From NCBI GenBank assembly GCA_963771505.1, contig CAVYTO010000002.1, positions 62,001 to 126,000 of the forward strand: a stretch of DNA of 64,000 nt. Reading direction: 5' to 3'. The notes below the pieces were generated by a model that worked only from the letters and a program-made list of their open reading frames with translations, was not told where the DNA came from and made no database searches. Origin of the DNA: JAJPHW01 sp963771505. GTDB lineage: Bacteria > Acidobacteriota > Terriglobia > Terriglobales > Acidobacteriaceae. Position 1 is the stretch's first letter. The number at the start of each line of letters is the position of its first letter. Positions 9,028 through 17,182 of the stretch are shown here, piece after piece. The translations under genes were made by a program, and so were the position numbers.

Positions 9028-10503
9028 GTGGCGTCGATGTGGGCCCTGCCCGCCAATCAGTCGACTTCAGAGATCCGCACGGCCAAATATTTCGATTCCA
9101 TCCGCACACAGCCTCTGCCGCTGCTCGCATTTCTCCGGGAGATGCCGAAGGGCGGCGATCTACACAACCACTTGTTTGGCGCGGTGAACGCAGAAAAGTT
9201 AATCGCCTGGGCCGCGACCGATGGACTTTGCATCAACCGGGCTGACTCCCAACTAGTTTCGCCTCCGTGCTCTGATTCCTGCGCCGATACAGCAAAGCCG
9301 TCCGCTGCTTGCGCATTTAAAAACCAATCGCTCTACAACGCCGCCGTTGATGCGTGGTCGATGCGGAATTGGCAAAGCGGACGTGAATCGGGCCACGATC
9401 ATTTTTTCGCCACGTTCGATAAATTTGTTCCTGCCCTGCAAAACCATGTTGGCGATGCGCTCGCAGAAGCCGTGCAGCAAGCCGCTTTTGATCGCGCGCA
9501 GTACGTCGAATTAATGCACACAGCCGATGGGATGGGGGCCGGGAACCTGGCGCGGAATCTGACTTGGGATGATGACTTTGCGAAGATGCGAACGGATTTG
9601 CTGGCTCATGGGTTGGGCGCATTGGTTCAATCAACGAGAAAGCAACTCGACGCCGACGAATCTACAATGCGCTCGGGCTTGAAATGTGGTTCCAGCGCAG
9701 CCGACTCGGGGTGCAACGTTACGGTGCGATATCTTTATCAGGTTTTACGCGGATTGCCGCGAGAAATCGTGTATTGCCAGATCCTGATGGGATTCGAATT
9801 AGCCAAAGCAGACCCGCGCTTTGTCGGACTCAACCTCGTGATGCCCGAGGACGCGTACGTTCCCATGCGCGATTTCCATCTACACATGACAATTCTGGAT
9901 TATCTGCATGGGATATATCCCGACGTGCACATCAGTCTGCATGCAGGGGAACTCGCGTCCCCACTGGTCCCACCGGCGCATATGCGCTCGCACATTCTCG
10001 ACTCCATCGAAGTCGGACATGCCGAACGGATCGGCCACGGCGTTGATGTGATGAATGAAGATAGCGCCGTGGGATTGCTGCGGGAAATGAAGGAGCGAAA
10101 CATTCTGGTCGAAATTTGCCTCACTTCAAATGAAGAGATTCTGGGCGTAACCGGCGAAGATCACCCGTTCAAGAACTACCGCGCCGCGGGCGTTCCGCTC
10201 GCGCTGGCAACCGATGATGAGGGTGTGTCGCGCTCTGATCTGACCCACGAATTCCTCCGAGCCGCACAGACTTACAAGCTTTCGTACAGAGATCTGAAAA
10301 ACCTTGCGCGGGCATCGCTTGAACACAGTTTTCTGCCCGGCGCCAGTCTGTGGCATGATTCTGAGAGCTTTCGCCCGGTCGCCTCCTGTGCAACCGGACT
10401 TGAGTCGCAATCCTGCAAGCATTTTCTCGCCCGCAGCGAGCGGGCACGAAGTCAGGCGTCGCTCGAGGCCAACTTCAGCGCCTTCGAGAATAGACATCAA
10501 TAG
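9028..10503 (+). CDS. Secreted adenosine deaminase (ADGF/ADA-like)
   Basis: Zinc metalloenzyme converting adenosine to inosine, about 490 residues, long for bacterial ADA and closer in size to secreted ADGF-type enzymes. Visible motifs are GGDLHNHLFGAV (metal-binding HxH and substrate pocket), SLHAGEL (HAGE with catalytic Glu), ERIGHGVDV and LALATDDEGVSRSDLTHEF (metal Asp pair). A signal-peptide-like stretch (KLQIACVVLAAVASMWALPA) begins before the first usable start: GTG 9028 and ATG 9037 both fall inside it, and no ATG/GTG/TTG occurs in frame back to the stop at 8938. The true start may be a rarer codon, such as ATT 8947 or CTG 9019. The purine nucleoside phosphorylase starts one base after its stop, so the two are surely co-transcribed. 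Confidence 0.88.
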   Translation: MASMWALPANQSTSEIRTAKYFDSIRTQPLPLLAFLREMPKGGDLHNHLFGAVNAEKLIAWAATDGLCINRADSQLVSPPCSDSCADTAKPSAACAFKNQSLYNAAVDAWSMRNWQSGRESGHDHFFATFDKFVPALQNHVGDALAEAVQQAAFDRAQYVELMHTADGMGAGNLARNLTWDDDFAKMRTDLLAHGLGALVQSTRKQLDADESTMRSGLKCGSSAADSGCNVTVRYLYQVLRGLPREIVYCQILMGFELAKADPRFVGLNLVMPEDAYVPMRDFHLHMTILDYLHGIYPDVHISLHAGELASPLVPPAHMRSHILDSIEVGHAERIGHGVDVMNEDSAVGLLREMKERNILVEICLTSNEEILGVTGEDHPFKNYRAAGVPLALATDDEGVSRSDLTHEFLRAAQTYKLSYRDLKNLARASLEHSFLPGASLWHDSESFRPVASCATGLESQSCKHFLARSERARSQASLEANFSAFENRHQ

Positions 10504-10504
10504 C

Positions 10505-11344
10505 ATGAGCGACGAATTCAGCCTGGCGCAGTCTGCCGCACAGTTCGTTCAGAAACAAACTCTTCTGCGGCCAACTGTTGGAATTGTTCTAGGTTCAGGG
10601 TTGGGCGCGTTTGCTGGCGGGCTTACAGATGCAGTCTGCATTCCTTACCCGAACATCCCCGGGTTTCCGAAGTCCACAGTGGTCGGCCATGCCGGGCAGT
10701 TGGTTTTGGGTAATGCTGGAGACATCCAGGTAGCCGTGATGCAGGGCCGCGTTCACCTTTACGAAGGTTATTCGGCTGCTCAGGTGGCTTTCCCCATGCG
10801 GGTTCTGTGGGCAATGGGTATTCGTGCAACCGTGCTAACGAACGCAGCGGGCGGAATCAATCCGGCATATCGACAGGGTGCGCTCGTGCTCATCTCTGAC
10901 CATATAAATCTCCAAGGCACCAACCCGCTGCTGGGGCTTAACGAAGAACGCTTCGGCCCACGCTTTCCCGACATGACGGATGCATACAGTCCCGCGTTTC
11001 GCGACGCGGCAATAGCCGCAGCAGCAAGACTTGGGCTTGAGCTTCATCAAGGTATCTACGCGGGACTGCTCGGCCCTAGCTACGAAACCCCGGCGGAGAT
11101 CCGGTATTTGCGGTTGATCGGAGCCGATTTGGTCGGCATGTCGACCATTTCGGAAGCCATTGCCGCCCGGCATATGGGAATCGGCGTACTCGGGATTTCC
11201 TGCGTAACCAATATGGCAGCCGGTCTATCTGGCGGCGCGATCGATCATGCTGAAGTACTCGCGACGGGGCAACGCGTGCAATGCGATCTGTCCCGATTGC
11301 TGAACGCAGTGCTTCCGGCTATCGTGCCTCGCGCAAAAGCGTAA
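10505..11344 (+). CDS. punA: Purine nucleoside phosphorylase (trimeric type)
   Basis: Cleaves inosine or guanosine with phosphate to hypoxanthine or guanine and ribose-1-phosphate; 279 residues, normal for trimeric PNP. Family motifs are IVLGSGLGAF (phosphate loop), VGHAGQLVLG, MQGRVHLYEGY, LTNAAGGIN, GLLGPSYETPAEI, GMSTISEAIAARH and SCVTNMAAG, where the Asn specifies 6-oxopurines. The start is ATG 10505, immediately after the adenosine deaminase stop; an in-frame extension upstream would lie inside that gene and is rejected. The pair forms a deaminate-then-phosphorolyse purine salvage route, although the deaminase appears exported while this enzyme has no signal peptide. The symbol is by family; specificity is inferred from the Asn motif. 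Confidence 0.93.
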   Translation: MSDEFSLAQSAAQFVQKQTLLRPTVGIVLGSGLGAFAGGLTDAVCIPYPNIPGFPKSTVVGHAGQLVLGNAGDIQVAVMQGRVHLYEGYSAAQVAFPMRVLWAMGIRATVLTNAAGGINPAYRQGALVLISDHINLQGTNPLLGLNEERFGPRFPDMTDAYSPAFRDAAIAAAARLGLELHQGIYAGLLGPSYETPAEIRYLRLIGADLVGMSTISEAIAARHMGIGVLGISCVTNMAAGLSGGAIDHAEVLATGQRVQCDLSRLLNAVLPAIVPRAKA

Positions 11345-11347
11345 AAT
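11342..11347 (+). promoter_or_regulatory. -10-like box just before the cysteine desulfurase gene
   Basis: TAAAAT overlaps the PNP stop codon and ends 10 bases before the ATG at 11358. Transcription starting about 7 bases downstream would leave almost no leader. No good -35 box is seen, so this is a weak call that gains support from similar arrangements at 49058, 53916 and 57409. Confidence 0.35.
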
Positions 11348-11357
11348 TGCAGTAGCC

Positions 11358-12512
11358 ATGCGCCGAGTGTATTTCGACAACAACGCGACGACGCCTGTGT
11401 TGCCGGAGGTGCTGGCGGCGATGCAGCCCTATTTTTCCGAGCGATTCGGCAACGCCTCCTCCATCCACCATCACGGCCAGGACACCCGGTCGGCGGTGGA
11501 GCGGGCACGCGAATCGGTGGCCAATCTTCTTTCATGCCGTGCCGCAGAGATCGTATTCACGAGCGGTGGCACGGAAGGTGACAACCTCGGCATCTTCGGT
11601 CTGGCGCAGCCGGGTGATCACATCATCGCTTCCACTATCGAACATCACGCCGTTCTCAACGCGTGCAAACACGTTGAGAACGAGGGGGTAGAAGTCAGCT
11701 ACGTTCCGGTTGATGAACGGGGTTTGGTCGATCCTGAAGATGTGCGCCGCGCTCGGCGGCCGAATACGAAACTGATTTCGATCATGATGGCTAATAACGA
11801 AACCGGAGTGATGCAGCCGGTCGAAGCCATCGGCAAGATCGCAGCCGAAGCGGATGTCTACTTTCACACCGACGCAGTTCAGGCGGCTGCGAAAGTTGAT
11901 GTCAACGTTGATCGGATCTCTTGCGATCTGCTCAGCATTTCAGGACACAAGATGCATGCTCCTCAGGGCGTGGGCGCGATGTATGTGCGGAAAGGAACTC
12001 TGCTGAGGCCGATGATTTACGGAGGCCGGCATGAGCGCTCGCGTCGTGCAGGTACCGAGAATGTGCCTGGAATTGTCGCGCTAGGTAAGGCAGCAGAACT
12101 GGCTCTAGCAGGCTTTGGAAACGCCGAAGTTTCCCGGCTGTCGCGATTGCGCGACCGGCTTCAATCTGGTTTGTTGGCAGCCTGCGACGAGGCATCCGTC
12201 AACGGTGACGGCGCGCCTAGAGTTCCGAACACGACCAACATCATCTTCAATCACATCGAAGGGGAAGCGTTGGTGATCGCGCTTGACCTGAAGGGGCTTG
12301 CAGTCTCAACGGGCGCGGCTTGCTCGTCAGGAGCAATCGAACCGTCCCACGTGTTGACCGCCATGGGGCTGCGGCCTGATCAAGCCCGGGCCAGCATTCG
12401 CTTCAGCTTAGGGAAACAAAATACGGACGAAGATGTCGATTTTGCGTTACAACTCGTCCCTCAGGTTGTATCGAAGCTCAGGGAGCTGTCACCGATCTAC
12501 TCAAAAACCTAG
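11358..12512 (+). CDS. nifS: Cysteine desulfurase, NifS/IscS type
   Basis: PLP enzyme removing sulfur from cysteine as an enzyme persulfide for Fe-S cluster or thiolated tRNA synthesis; 384 residues, the usual size. Visible features are YFDNNATTPV at the N-terminus, TSGGTEGDNL, the EHHA motif (TIEHHAVLNACKH), ANNETGVMQP, HTDAVQA, the PLP lysine in SGHKMHAPQG, GGRHERSRRAGTENVPG and the catalytic cysteine loop STGAACSSGAIEPS. It is a class I (IscS/NifS) rather than SufS enzyme. No iscU or mnmA follows, so its sulfur acceptor is not obvious from context. No Shine-Dalgarno is seen; a -10-like box sits 10 bases upstream. Confidence 0.93.
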   Translation: MRRVYFDNNATTPVLPEVLAAMQPYFSERFGNASSIHHHGQDTRSAVERARESVANLLSCRAAEIVFTSGGTEGDNLGIFGLAQPGDHIIASTIEHHAVLNACKHVENEGVEVSYVPVDERGLVDPEDVRRARRPNTKLISIMMANNETGVMQPVEAIGKIAAEADVYFHTDAVQAAAKVDVNVDRISCDLLSISGHKMHAPQGVGAMYVRKGTLLRPMIYGGRHERSRRAGTENVPGIVALGKAAELALAGFGNAEVSRLSRLRDRLQSGLLAACDEASVNGDGAPRVPNTTNIIFNHIEGEALVIALDLKGLAVSTGAACSSGAIEPSHVLTAMGLRPDQARASIRFSLGKQNTDEDVDFALQLVPQVVSKLRELSPIYSKT

Positions 12513-12659
12513 GTCAGCAATTTGCACCAGCTGCGGCCGGCAAGGAAATGGCTCGGCGGCATGAAGTTTGCCCCGACAGCGTCCACTTGGATATTGACCC
12601 GGCCTATTGTGGCGATGCAAACTGTTGGGGCTCCTAAATCCCCGTATCGGAGAACCCCC

Positions 12660-12917
12660 GTGAAATTCGCGACTTTTCTTTTAGTTCTGTGCATGTTGGC
12701 CATGCCGGCCGCTATGCTTCCTCAACCCCCGCAGCGCGACAAGCCGTTTGATGTGAATGTTGCCCGGCAGAACCTGCGAGATGCTCGCGCCGCCTTGGAC
12801 CAGGCGGGTGGAGAGTGGGGCGGACACCGCGTGAACGCGATCAAGCATATTGACGCAGCTCTCGGTGAACTGAACGAAGCTGAGCGCTGGGCCCACAACC
12901 ACGGCGACATCCGCTGA
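12660..12917 (+). CDS. Small secreted helical protein of unknown function
   Basis: About 85 residues. GTG 12660 was chosen because GGAG lies about 7 bases upstream and a signal peptide follows at once (KFATFLLVLCMLAMPAAM). The mature part is mostly predicted helix: VNVARQNLRDARAALDQAG, then GGHRVNAIKHIDAALGELNEA, ending HNHGDIR. Similar short alpha-helical exported proteins are common in Acidobacteriota, but I cannot name the family. It is followed by a hairpin terminator. An upstream in-frame ATG at 12522 would add 46 residues that do not look like protein. The 147 bases between the cysteine desulfurase and this start hold nothing else. Confidence 0.65.
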   Translation: MKFATFLLVLCMLAMPAAMLPQPPQRDKPFDVNVARQNLRDARAALDQAGGEWGGHRVNAIKHIDAALGELNEAERWAHNHGDIR

Positions 12918-12930
12918 TCAGTCTCGTTTG

Positions 12931-12963
12931 GGCCCGCTCGATTTTGAAAGATTGAGCGGGCCT
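12931..12963 (+). terminator. Hairpin terminator between convergent genes
   Basis: The arms ggcccgctcgat (12931-12942) and attgagcgggcc (12951-12962) pair over 12 positions with one G-T wobble around an 8-base loop, followed by a few T on the plus strand. It lies between the small secreted protein and the stop of the response regulator, so it can serve both strands. Confidence 0.75.
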
Positions 12964-13596
12964 TTACAACCAGCCCTTGGCCCGAGCTAACCGCGCGGCT
13001 TCCACGCGATTGCCCGCACCCAGCTTGCTGATAGCTTCAGATAGATAATTGCGAACCGTGCCCTCGGACAATCCGAGATTAACGGCAATATCGCCGCTCG
13101 ACGCTCCTTCGCCCGCCATCCTTAGAACCTGACGTTCCCTATCGGTTAAAGGATCAGCTTCCGCCCATGCTTCAGTCGCTAACTCTGGATCGATGACTCG
13201 AAGTCCTCGATGTACTTTGCGCACTGCATCGGCCAACTGCTCCGCGCGCATGTCTTTCAGCAGATAGCCGAGGGCCCCCGCTTCAAGCGCTCGACGCAGA
13301 TATCCAGCCCGGGCAAACGTCGTGAGAATAATTACTCGCGTCTTGACCTGCATGCGGCGCAATTCGGAGGCGACATCAAGGCCAGTCATGTGCGGCATCT
13401 CGATATCTGTAATGAATACGTCAGGCTTGTGTGATAGGACAGCCTGCAACGCTTCCTTGCCGTTGCGGGCGCGGGCAACGACGCCGATATCGCCTTCGAT
13501 TTCCAGAAGCGCTGCTAGTGCGCCCAACACCATGCCCTGGTCTTCGGCAATGACAACTCGTATTGCCTTGCCAGCGTCCGTGGAAGCCGAGGTCAT
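12964..13596 (-). CDS. NarL/DesR-type response regulator
   Basis: Transcription factor of 210 residues. The N-terminal receiver domain carries the acidic pair in IAEDQ, the phospho-acceptor Asp near residue 64 in FITDIEMPHM, and Thr/Lys switch residues (ILTTF, LLKDM). The C-terminal LuxR-type helix-turn-helix (about 147-205) reads LTDRERQVLRMAGEGASSGD then LSEGTVRNYLSEAISKLG. Its start overlaps the histidine kinase stop by four bases (ATGA), so the two are translationally coupled. In DesK/DesR-like modules the regulator usually controls the adjacent ABC transporter operon, which fits here by inference. Confidence 0.93.
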   Translation of the reverse strand: MTSASTDAGKAIRVVIAEDQGMVLGALAALLEIEGDIGVVARARNGKEALQAVLSHKPDVFITDIEMPHMTGLDVASELRRMQVKTRVIILTTFARAGYLRRALEAGALGYLLKDMRAEQLADAVRKVHRGLRVIDPELATEAWAEADPLTDRERQVLRMAGEGASSGDIAVNLGLSEGTVRNYLSEAISKLGAGNRVEAARLARAKGWL

Positions 13597-14681
13597 TGGA
13601 TAGCGTTTTCAACGCGGAGTGGAAACTGAATGGTGAGTTTGGTGCCGTTGACGCTTTCGCGCTGCACGGTTCCTCCAAGAGATTCGATGCGTTCGCGCAT
13701 TCCCCGCAGCCCGTTGCCTTCTTCCATGACCCCGCCGCGGCCATCGTCTTCGATCTCCAGCAAACAATTGCCGTCGCGGGGAGCGAGCTGAAGACGGCAG
13801 TTTCGCGCGTTCGCGTGGCGCACCACGTTGGTGACCGCTTCCCGCACCACCATTGCGACTACACTTTCCTGCGCCGGAGTGAGAGACAAGTCCGCAGAAT
13901 CGGCTTGCACCAATAATCCAGCCGTTTCGAGGGTGGCGCGCGCGTTCTTGATTTCTGTTTCCAAGCTATGCTCATGGTAGCCCCGGATGGTCTTGCGAAC
14001 TTCGGAAAGAGCTTCGCGGGAGGTTTGTTCTACATCCGCGATTTCTGCGCGAGCCCGCGCCGGATCGCGATCGATCAGTTTCCCGGCCAATTCAGACTTG
14101 AGGATAATGACGGACAAAGTGTGCCCTAAAACGTCGTGCAAGTCGCGGGCGATTCTTTCGCGCTCCGCAACCTTGGCCAGATGCTCGATCTCGGTGTTCG
14201 CCAGCCGCAATTTCGTCATTGAGCGATCGCGTTCGGCGAAAAATACATTGCTGCCGCCAATCGTCAACGAAAGACCGCACCCGTAGAACAGGAACCAATT
14301 GTTCAAGTGAAAAAGCTTCCAGTCGAGAACGCCGATCGCGGCGACACCCAGAAGCAGCAGAATTGCGCTGCTTTCGGTTTCCACGGTAAAGGGGATGAAC
14401 GCAGAGGCAAAAATGAAAAACGTTGTCGCTCCCTGGTTATAGGGTGAGTAGGCAACGCCTAAAAGTACCAGTCCGGCAATTACCAAGAGCTTGCCCCGGC
14501 ACGAACCCACCCAGAAGAATCGAAAGTAGAGAAGCAGAAATGCAATTGTCCCTAGCGCCGTGAACATCCACTGCTTGAGGCCGGCATGGTTGAGCACAGG
14601 ATCCAGTAGAAAGAAAACGAAGTAACACAGCCAAACGAACGGTGCCCAACCCTGCTCCGATTTGTTCGGTAACAGCTTCAT
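13593..14681 (-). CDS. DesK-like membrane sensor histidine kinase
   Basis: Sensor kinase of 362 residues. About five hydrophobic helices occupy residues 12-145. A coiled linker (MTKLRLANTEIEHLAKVAER) leads to a HisKA_3 dimerisation domain with the phospho-acceptor His near residue 182 (RIARDLHDVLGHTLSVII). The HATPase domain has VREAVTNVVRHA (N box), LEIEDDGRGG (G1) and GNGLRGMRERIESLGG (G2). The membrane-embedded sensor and lack of a large periplasmic domain suggest it senses membrane state or the transporter itself. A GAGGA ribosome site precedes ATG 14681. It lies 33 bases after the ABC permease in the same direction. Confidence 0.93.
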   Translation of the reverse strand: MKLLPNKSEQGWAPFVWLCYFVFFLLDPVLNHAGLKQWMFTALGTIAFLLLYFRFFWVGSCRGKLLVIAGLVLLGVAYSPYNQGATTFFIFASAFIPFTVETESSAILLLLGVAAIGVLDWKLFHLNNWFLFYGCGLSLTIGGSNVFFAERDRSMTKLRLANTEIEHLAKVAERERIARDLHDVLGHTLSVIILKSELAGKLIDRDPARARAEIADVEQTSREALSEVRKTIRGYHEHSLETEIKNARATLETAGLLVQADSADLSLTPAQESVVAMVVREAVTNVVRHANARNCRLQLAPRDGNCLLEIEDDGRGGVMEEGNGLRGMRERIESLGGTVQRESVNGTKLTIQFPLRVENAIQ

Positions 14682-14714
14682 TATTTCCTCGACAACTGCA
14701 GTTCGCCGCTGTGG

Positions 14715-15506
14715 CTATCCATAAAGCTTACCTTCATCGCGGCGTTCTCCATAGATGGCTAATCCGATGCATGCCAGAGTGAAAATGATCAAGGCCAGCC
14801 AATGGGTCCAACTAGACTCGTTTCCACCTGCCCCAACTACACCCAGCGCCAATTGCGAAAGATGGTAGGACGGCAGAGCGTGAGCAAACTGTTGCAGGAA
14901 CTTCGGCAAAAAGATAAACGGAATCCATAACCCCGAACAAAATGATAAGGGTAGATAAATCATGTTTATGACTGCCGGAGCCGAGTTGGGGCCTAGAAAA
15001 TAGCCCAAGCCCAAACCCATGGCGCAGAAGGGAAGCGCCCCAGCCGCTAGCGTAAGCACGAGCTTCACCGCAGTCACGAACGCGATCTGGGCATGCCCGA
15101 ACAGAATTCCGAGCAGAAGTAGGCACAACACCACCACCACGCTGAAAATGATTCCCTTAATGATTTTGGCCGTGAAGTAAGCTAGCGGCGGCATCGGGCT
15201 GGCTCGTTTCACCTGTAACCATCCCAACCCCCGTTCCGCCGCCAACGCTCCAGCGGTCCCAAACAAAGAAGCTCCCATCACTCCAAAAGTACCGTAGCTT
15301 GCGAGCAGGTAAGTGGCGACGTTGACTGGGCCGAGATGCTCTCCCCGGTTGATGAGCAGCCCGAAGAGGATGTAAAACATCACCGGAAATCCGATCACCG
15401 AAAGCGTGTACGCCCGCAGCCTCAGTGATCGGAGAAACTCGTACTTTGCTTCTTTCCAATAAATGTTGGCGAAACTTGGAGCGCTGATGGCTGAAGCGGA
15501 TGACAT
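14715..15506 (-). CDS. ABC-2 type transporter permease
   Basis: Integral membrane subunit of 263 residues with about six helices (for example LSVIGFPVMFYILFGLLI, FGVMGASLFGTAGALAAERG, IFSVVVVLCLLLLGILFG, FIFLPKFLQQFAHALPSYHL and LALIIFTLACIGLAIYG). The ERGLGWLQVKRASP segment and the PLSFCSGLWIPFIFLP loop are typical of ABC2_membrane export permeases tied to DesK/DesR-like systems. The ATPase gene ends 31 bases upstream. A GGGGAG ribosome site stands before ATG 15506. The exported substrate cannot be deduced. Confidence 0.9.
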   Translation of the reverse strand: MSSASAISAPSFANIYWKEAKYEFLRSLRLRAYTLSVIGFPVMFYILFGLLINRGEHLGPVNVATYLLASYGTFGVMGASLFGTAGALAAERGLGWLQVKRASPMPPLAYFTAKIIKGIIFSVVVVLCLLLLGILFGHAQIAFVTAVKLVLTLAAGALPFCAMGLGLGYFLGPNSAPAVINMIYLPLSFCSGLWIPFIFLPKFLQQFAHALPSYHLSQLALGVVGAGGNESSWTHWLALIIFTLACIGLAIYGERRDEGKLYG

Positions 15507-15537
15507 AGTGTTCTCCCCGTCCGTTGTGTTTTCGTGA

Positions 15538-16494
15538 TTAACGTTGATTTTCGTGTTTTGTATCGTGCCTAACGTTCGTCAATTCAAGGAACGCCTCTTC
15601 CAGTCCGGCACTGCTCACGCGCACATCTGCAAGATAGGAATCACGCGAGAACAATTCCCGCAGGACCTTGTCGGCGTCAGAGGTGCGAATTTCTAGGGCA
15701 TCGCTATCGCCGGAAACGGCAATCACTCCCGGAATGAGTCGAATCTGTTCTGCTGCTAACCGGCTTCGGCAGCGGATCGTCTGTCCTGACGTTCGCGATT
15801 TGATTTCCGACGGCGTACCTTCCGCTATGATCTGCCCTTTGCTGATGACGATGATGCGATCAGCGAGGGCGTCCGCCTCTTCGAGGTAGTGTGTCGTGAG
15901 CAGGATGGTCTTGCCTCGGTGCAACAGTTTCCTGATCTCACTCCACAGATTTCTGCGCGCTTCGACATCCATGCCCACGGTGGGTTCGTCGAGAAAAAGC
16001 AGGTCAGGATTGCCGCAGATCGCCAGCGCAAATAGCACACGTTGGCGCTGTCCTCCGGAGAGGTCACCAAACATGCGGTCTTTTACATCTTCAATTCCGG
16101 CTGTACTTAGCGCTTCAGCCACCGACAATGGCGCAGGATAGTAGGAACGAAAAAGGTCGATGTGTTCGCGCACGCGCATAGTTTCGGGAACTTTGGCTAC
16201 TTGCAGCATCGCCCCGGTACGCGTGCGCGTCCTTGGCTCTTTGGGATCGCCGTCGAAGACCCTCACGGACCCTGCGTCGGGCCGAGCCAGACCAAGCATT
16301 AACTTGACCGTTGTCGTTTTGCCGGCCCCGTTCGGCCCCAGCAACGCGATCAGCTCTCCGGCTTGAACCGAAAGATCGACATTTGCCAATGCTTTAATTT
16401 CGCCATAGCTCTTACTGACGCCTTGCAAACCGGCGATTCGCTCACGCACTGGAATGGCCGATCGTTCAATTACCGGATTAATCTCTGCAATCAT
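15538..16494 (-). CDS. ABC exporter ATP-binding protein
   Basis: ATPase of 318 residues powering the permease at 14715. Walker A is GPNGAGKTT; the signature LSGGQRQRVLFALA and Walker B (LLFLDEPTVGMD) follow, then the switch His in LLTTHYLEEADALADR. The C-terminal 90 residues form the DUF4162-like tail found in drug/lipid exporters. It is first in a four-gene operon (ATPase, permease, kinase, regulator). Such modules commonly respond to antibiotics or membrane stress; that role is inferred from organisation only. Confidence 0.93.
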   Translation of the reverse strand: MIAEINPVIERSAIPVRERIAGLQGVSKSYGEIKALANVDLSVQAGELIALLGPNGAGKTTTVKLMLGLARPDAGSVRVFDGDPKEPRTRTRTGAMLQVAKVPETMRVREHIDLFRSYYPAPLSVAEALSTAGIEDVKDRMFGDLSGGQRQRVLFALAICGNPDLLFLDEPTVGMDVEARRNLWSEIRKLLHRGKTILLTTHYLEEADALADRIIVISKGQIIAEGTPSEIKSRTSGQTIRCRSRLAAEQIRLIPGVIAVSGDSDALEIRTSDADKVLRELFSRDSYLADVRVSSAGLEEAFLELTNVRHDTKHENQR

Positions 16495-16657
16495 CGTTAC
16501 GCTCCAATCGGCTTCAATCTCCGATCTGAAGGCATCATGCGCGTTGCGGAGCTTGAGCGGTAGTGGGAAACATCAGATCTACGCGATGACATTTGTCACT
16601 CCTGGATGGGCCTCTGGAAATCAATAGAATCTGGCTTGCGAGGGTACCTGATGGCTA

Positions 16658-17127
16658 ATGCGCAAGAAGGACTCGAAAACGCAGATCGAACTATCTCCGC
16701 CACCGTGCGCCCCCCTGCGAACCGCAATGGCGGCCGTGGTCTCGTTGATTGTCGCCCGGCTCTTCGGGCTGCCTTAATCGCATTGGGTCGCTGTGACAAC
16801 CCCGGTCATCAGGCAATCCACCCTCGGCGCAGCTCTCACTGCTTCACGTATTGCGGGCACCGCAGTTGGCGCATTGATGAGCGCTCTGCTCGGTCCCTTC
16901 TTTCCTTCCGATTGGATAGTGTTCGGCGGCGGAGTGTTCCTGCCTGGCATTCTCTGCGCGGTTCTGCGAATTGATCGCACTGCCTATCGCTTTGCCGGCA
17001 TCACGCTGGCGATGGTTCTGTTGATCGGCCGCGCGCAGCCCCCTGGCTCGTCGCAACGCACAGATTCGTTGAAGTCGGAATCGACATCGCCGTCGGTCTG
17101 CCGCTGACATGGGTGTGGCCCGAATGA
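16658..17127 (+). pseudogene. Broken FUSC-family (aromatic-acid exporter-like) membrane gene
   Basis: A reading frame from ATG 16658 enters the FUSC-type helix LRTAMAAVVSLIVARLFGLP and then hits TAA at about 16774 where a Glu codon would be expected (GLP-stop-SHW). Beyond the stop the same frame continues as VAVTTPVIRQSTLGAALTAS and FGGGVFLPGILCAVLRI. Near 17040 the frame slips and the family C-terminus HRFVEVGIDIAVGLPLTWVW appears in another frame, ending at 17127. So one nonsense change and one frameshift separate it from a short (about 155-residue) four-helix protein. It could still yield a fragment from an internal start at about 16793. Confidence 0.7.
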
Positions 17128-17149
17128 TTTCGAGGGAGACCACTTCTTG

Positions 17150-17155
17150 TATAAT
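17150..17155 (+). promoter_or_regulatory. -10 box upstream of PP2C phosphatase gene
   Basis: A perfect TATAAT lies 27 bases before ATG 17183, which would give a leader of about 20 bases. A convincing -35 box is not seen. The position supports ATG 17183 as the start rather than TTG 17147, which would lie at or upstream of the promoter. Confidence 0.5.
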
Positions 17156-17182
17156 CCGTGGTTTGCCTTTTGTGTCTCAACT

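Noticed and set aside
10304..10504. In-frame extension of the PNP gene upstream of ATG 10505
   Set aside because: It lies wholly inside the adenosine deaminase gene and encodes no PNP-like residues.
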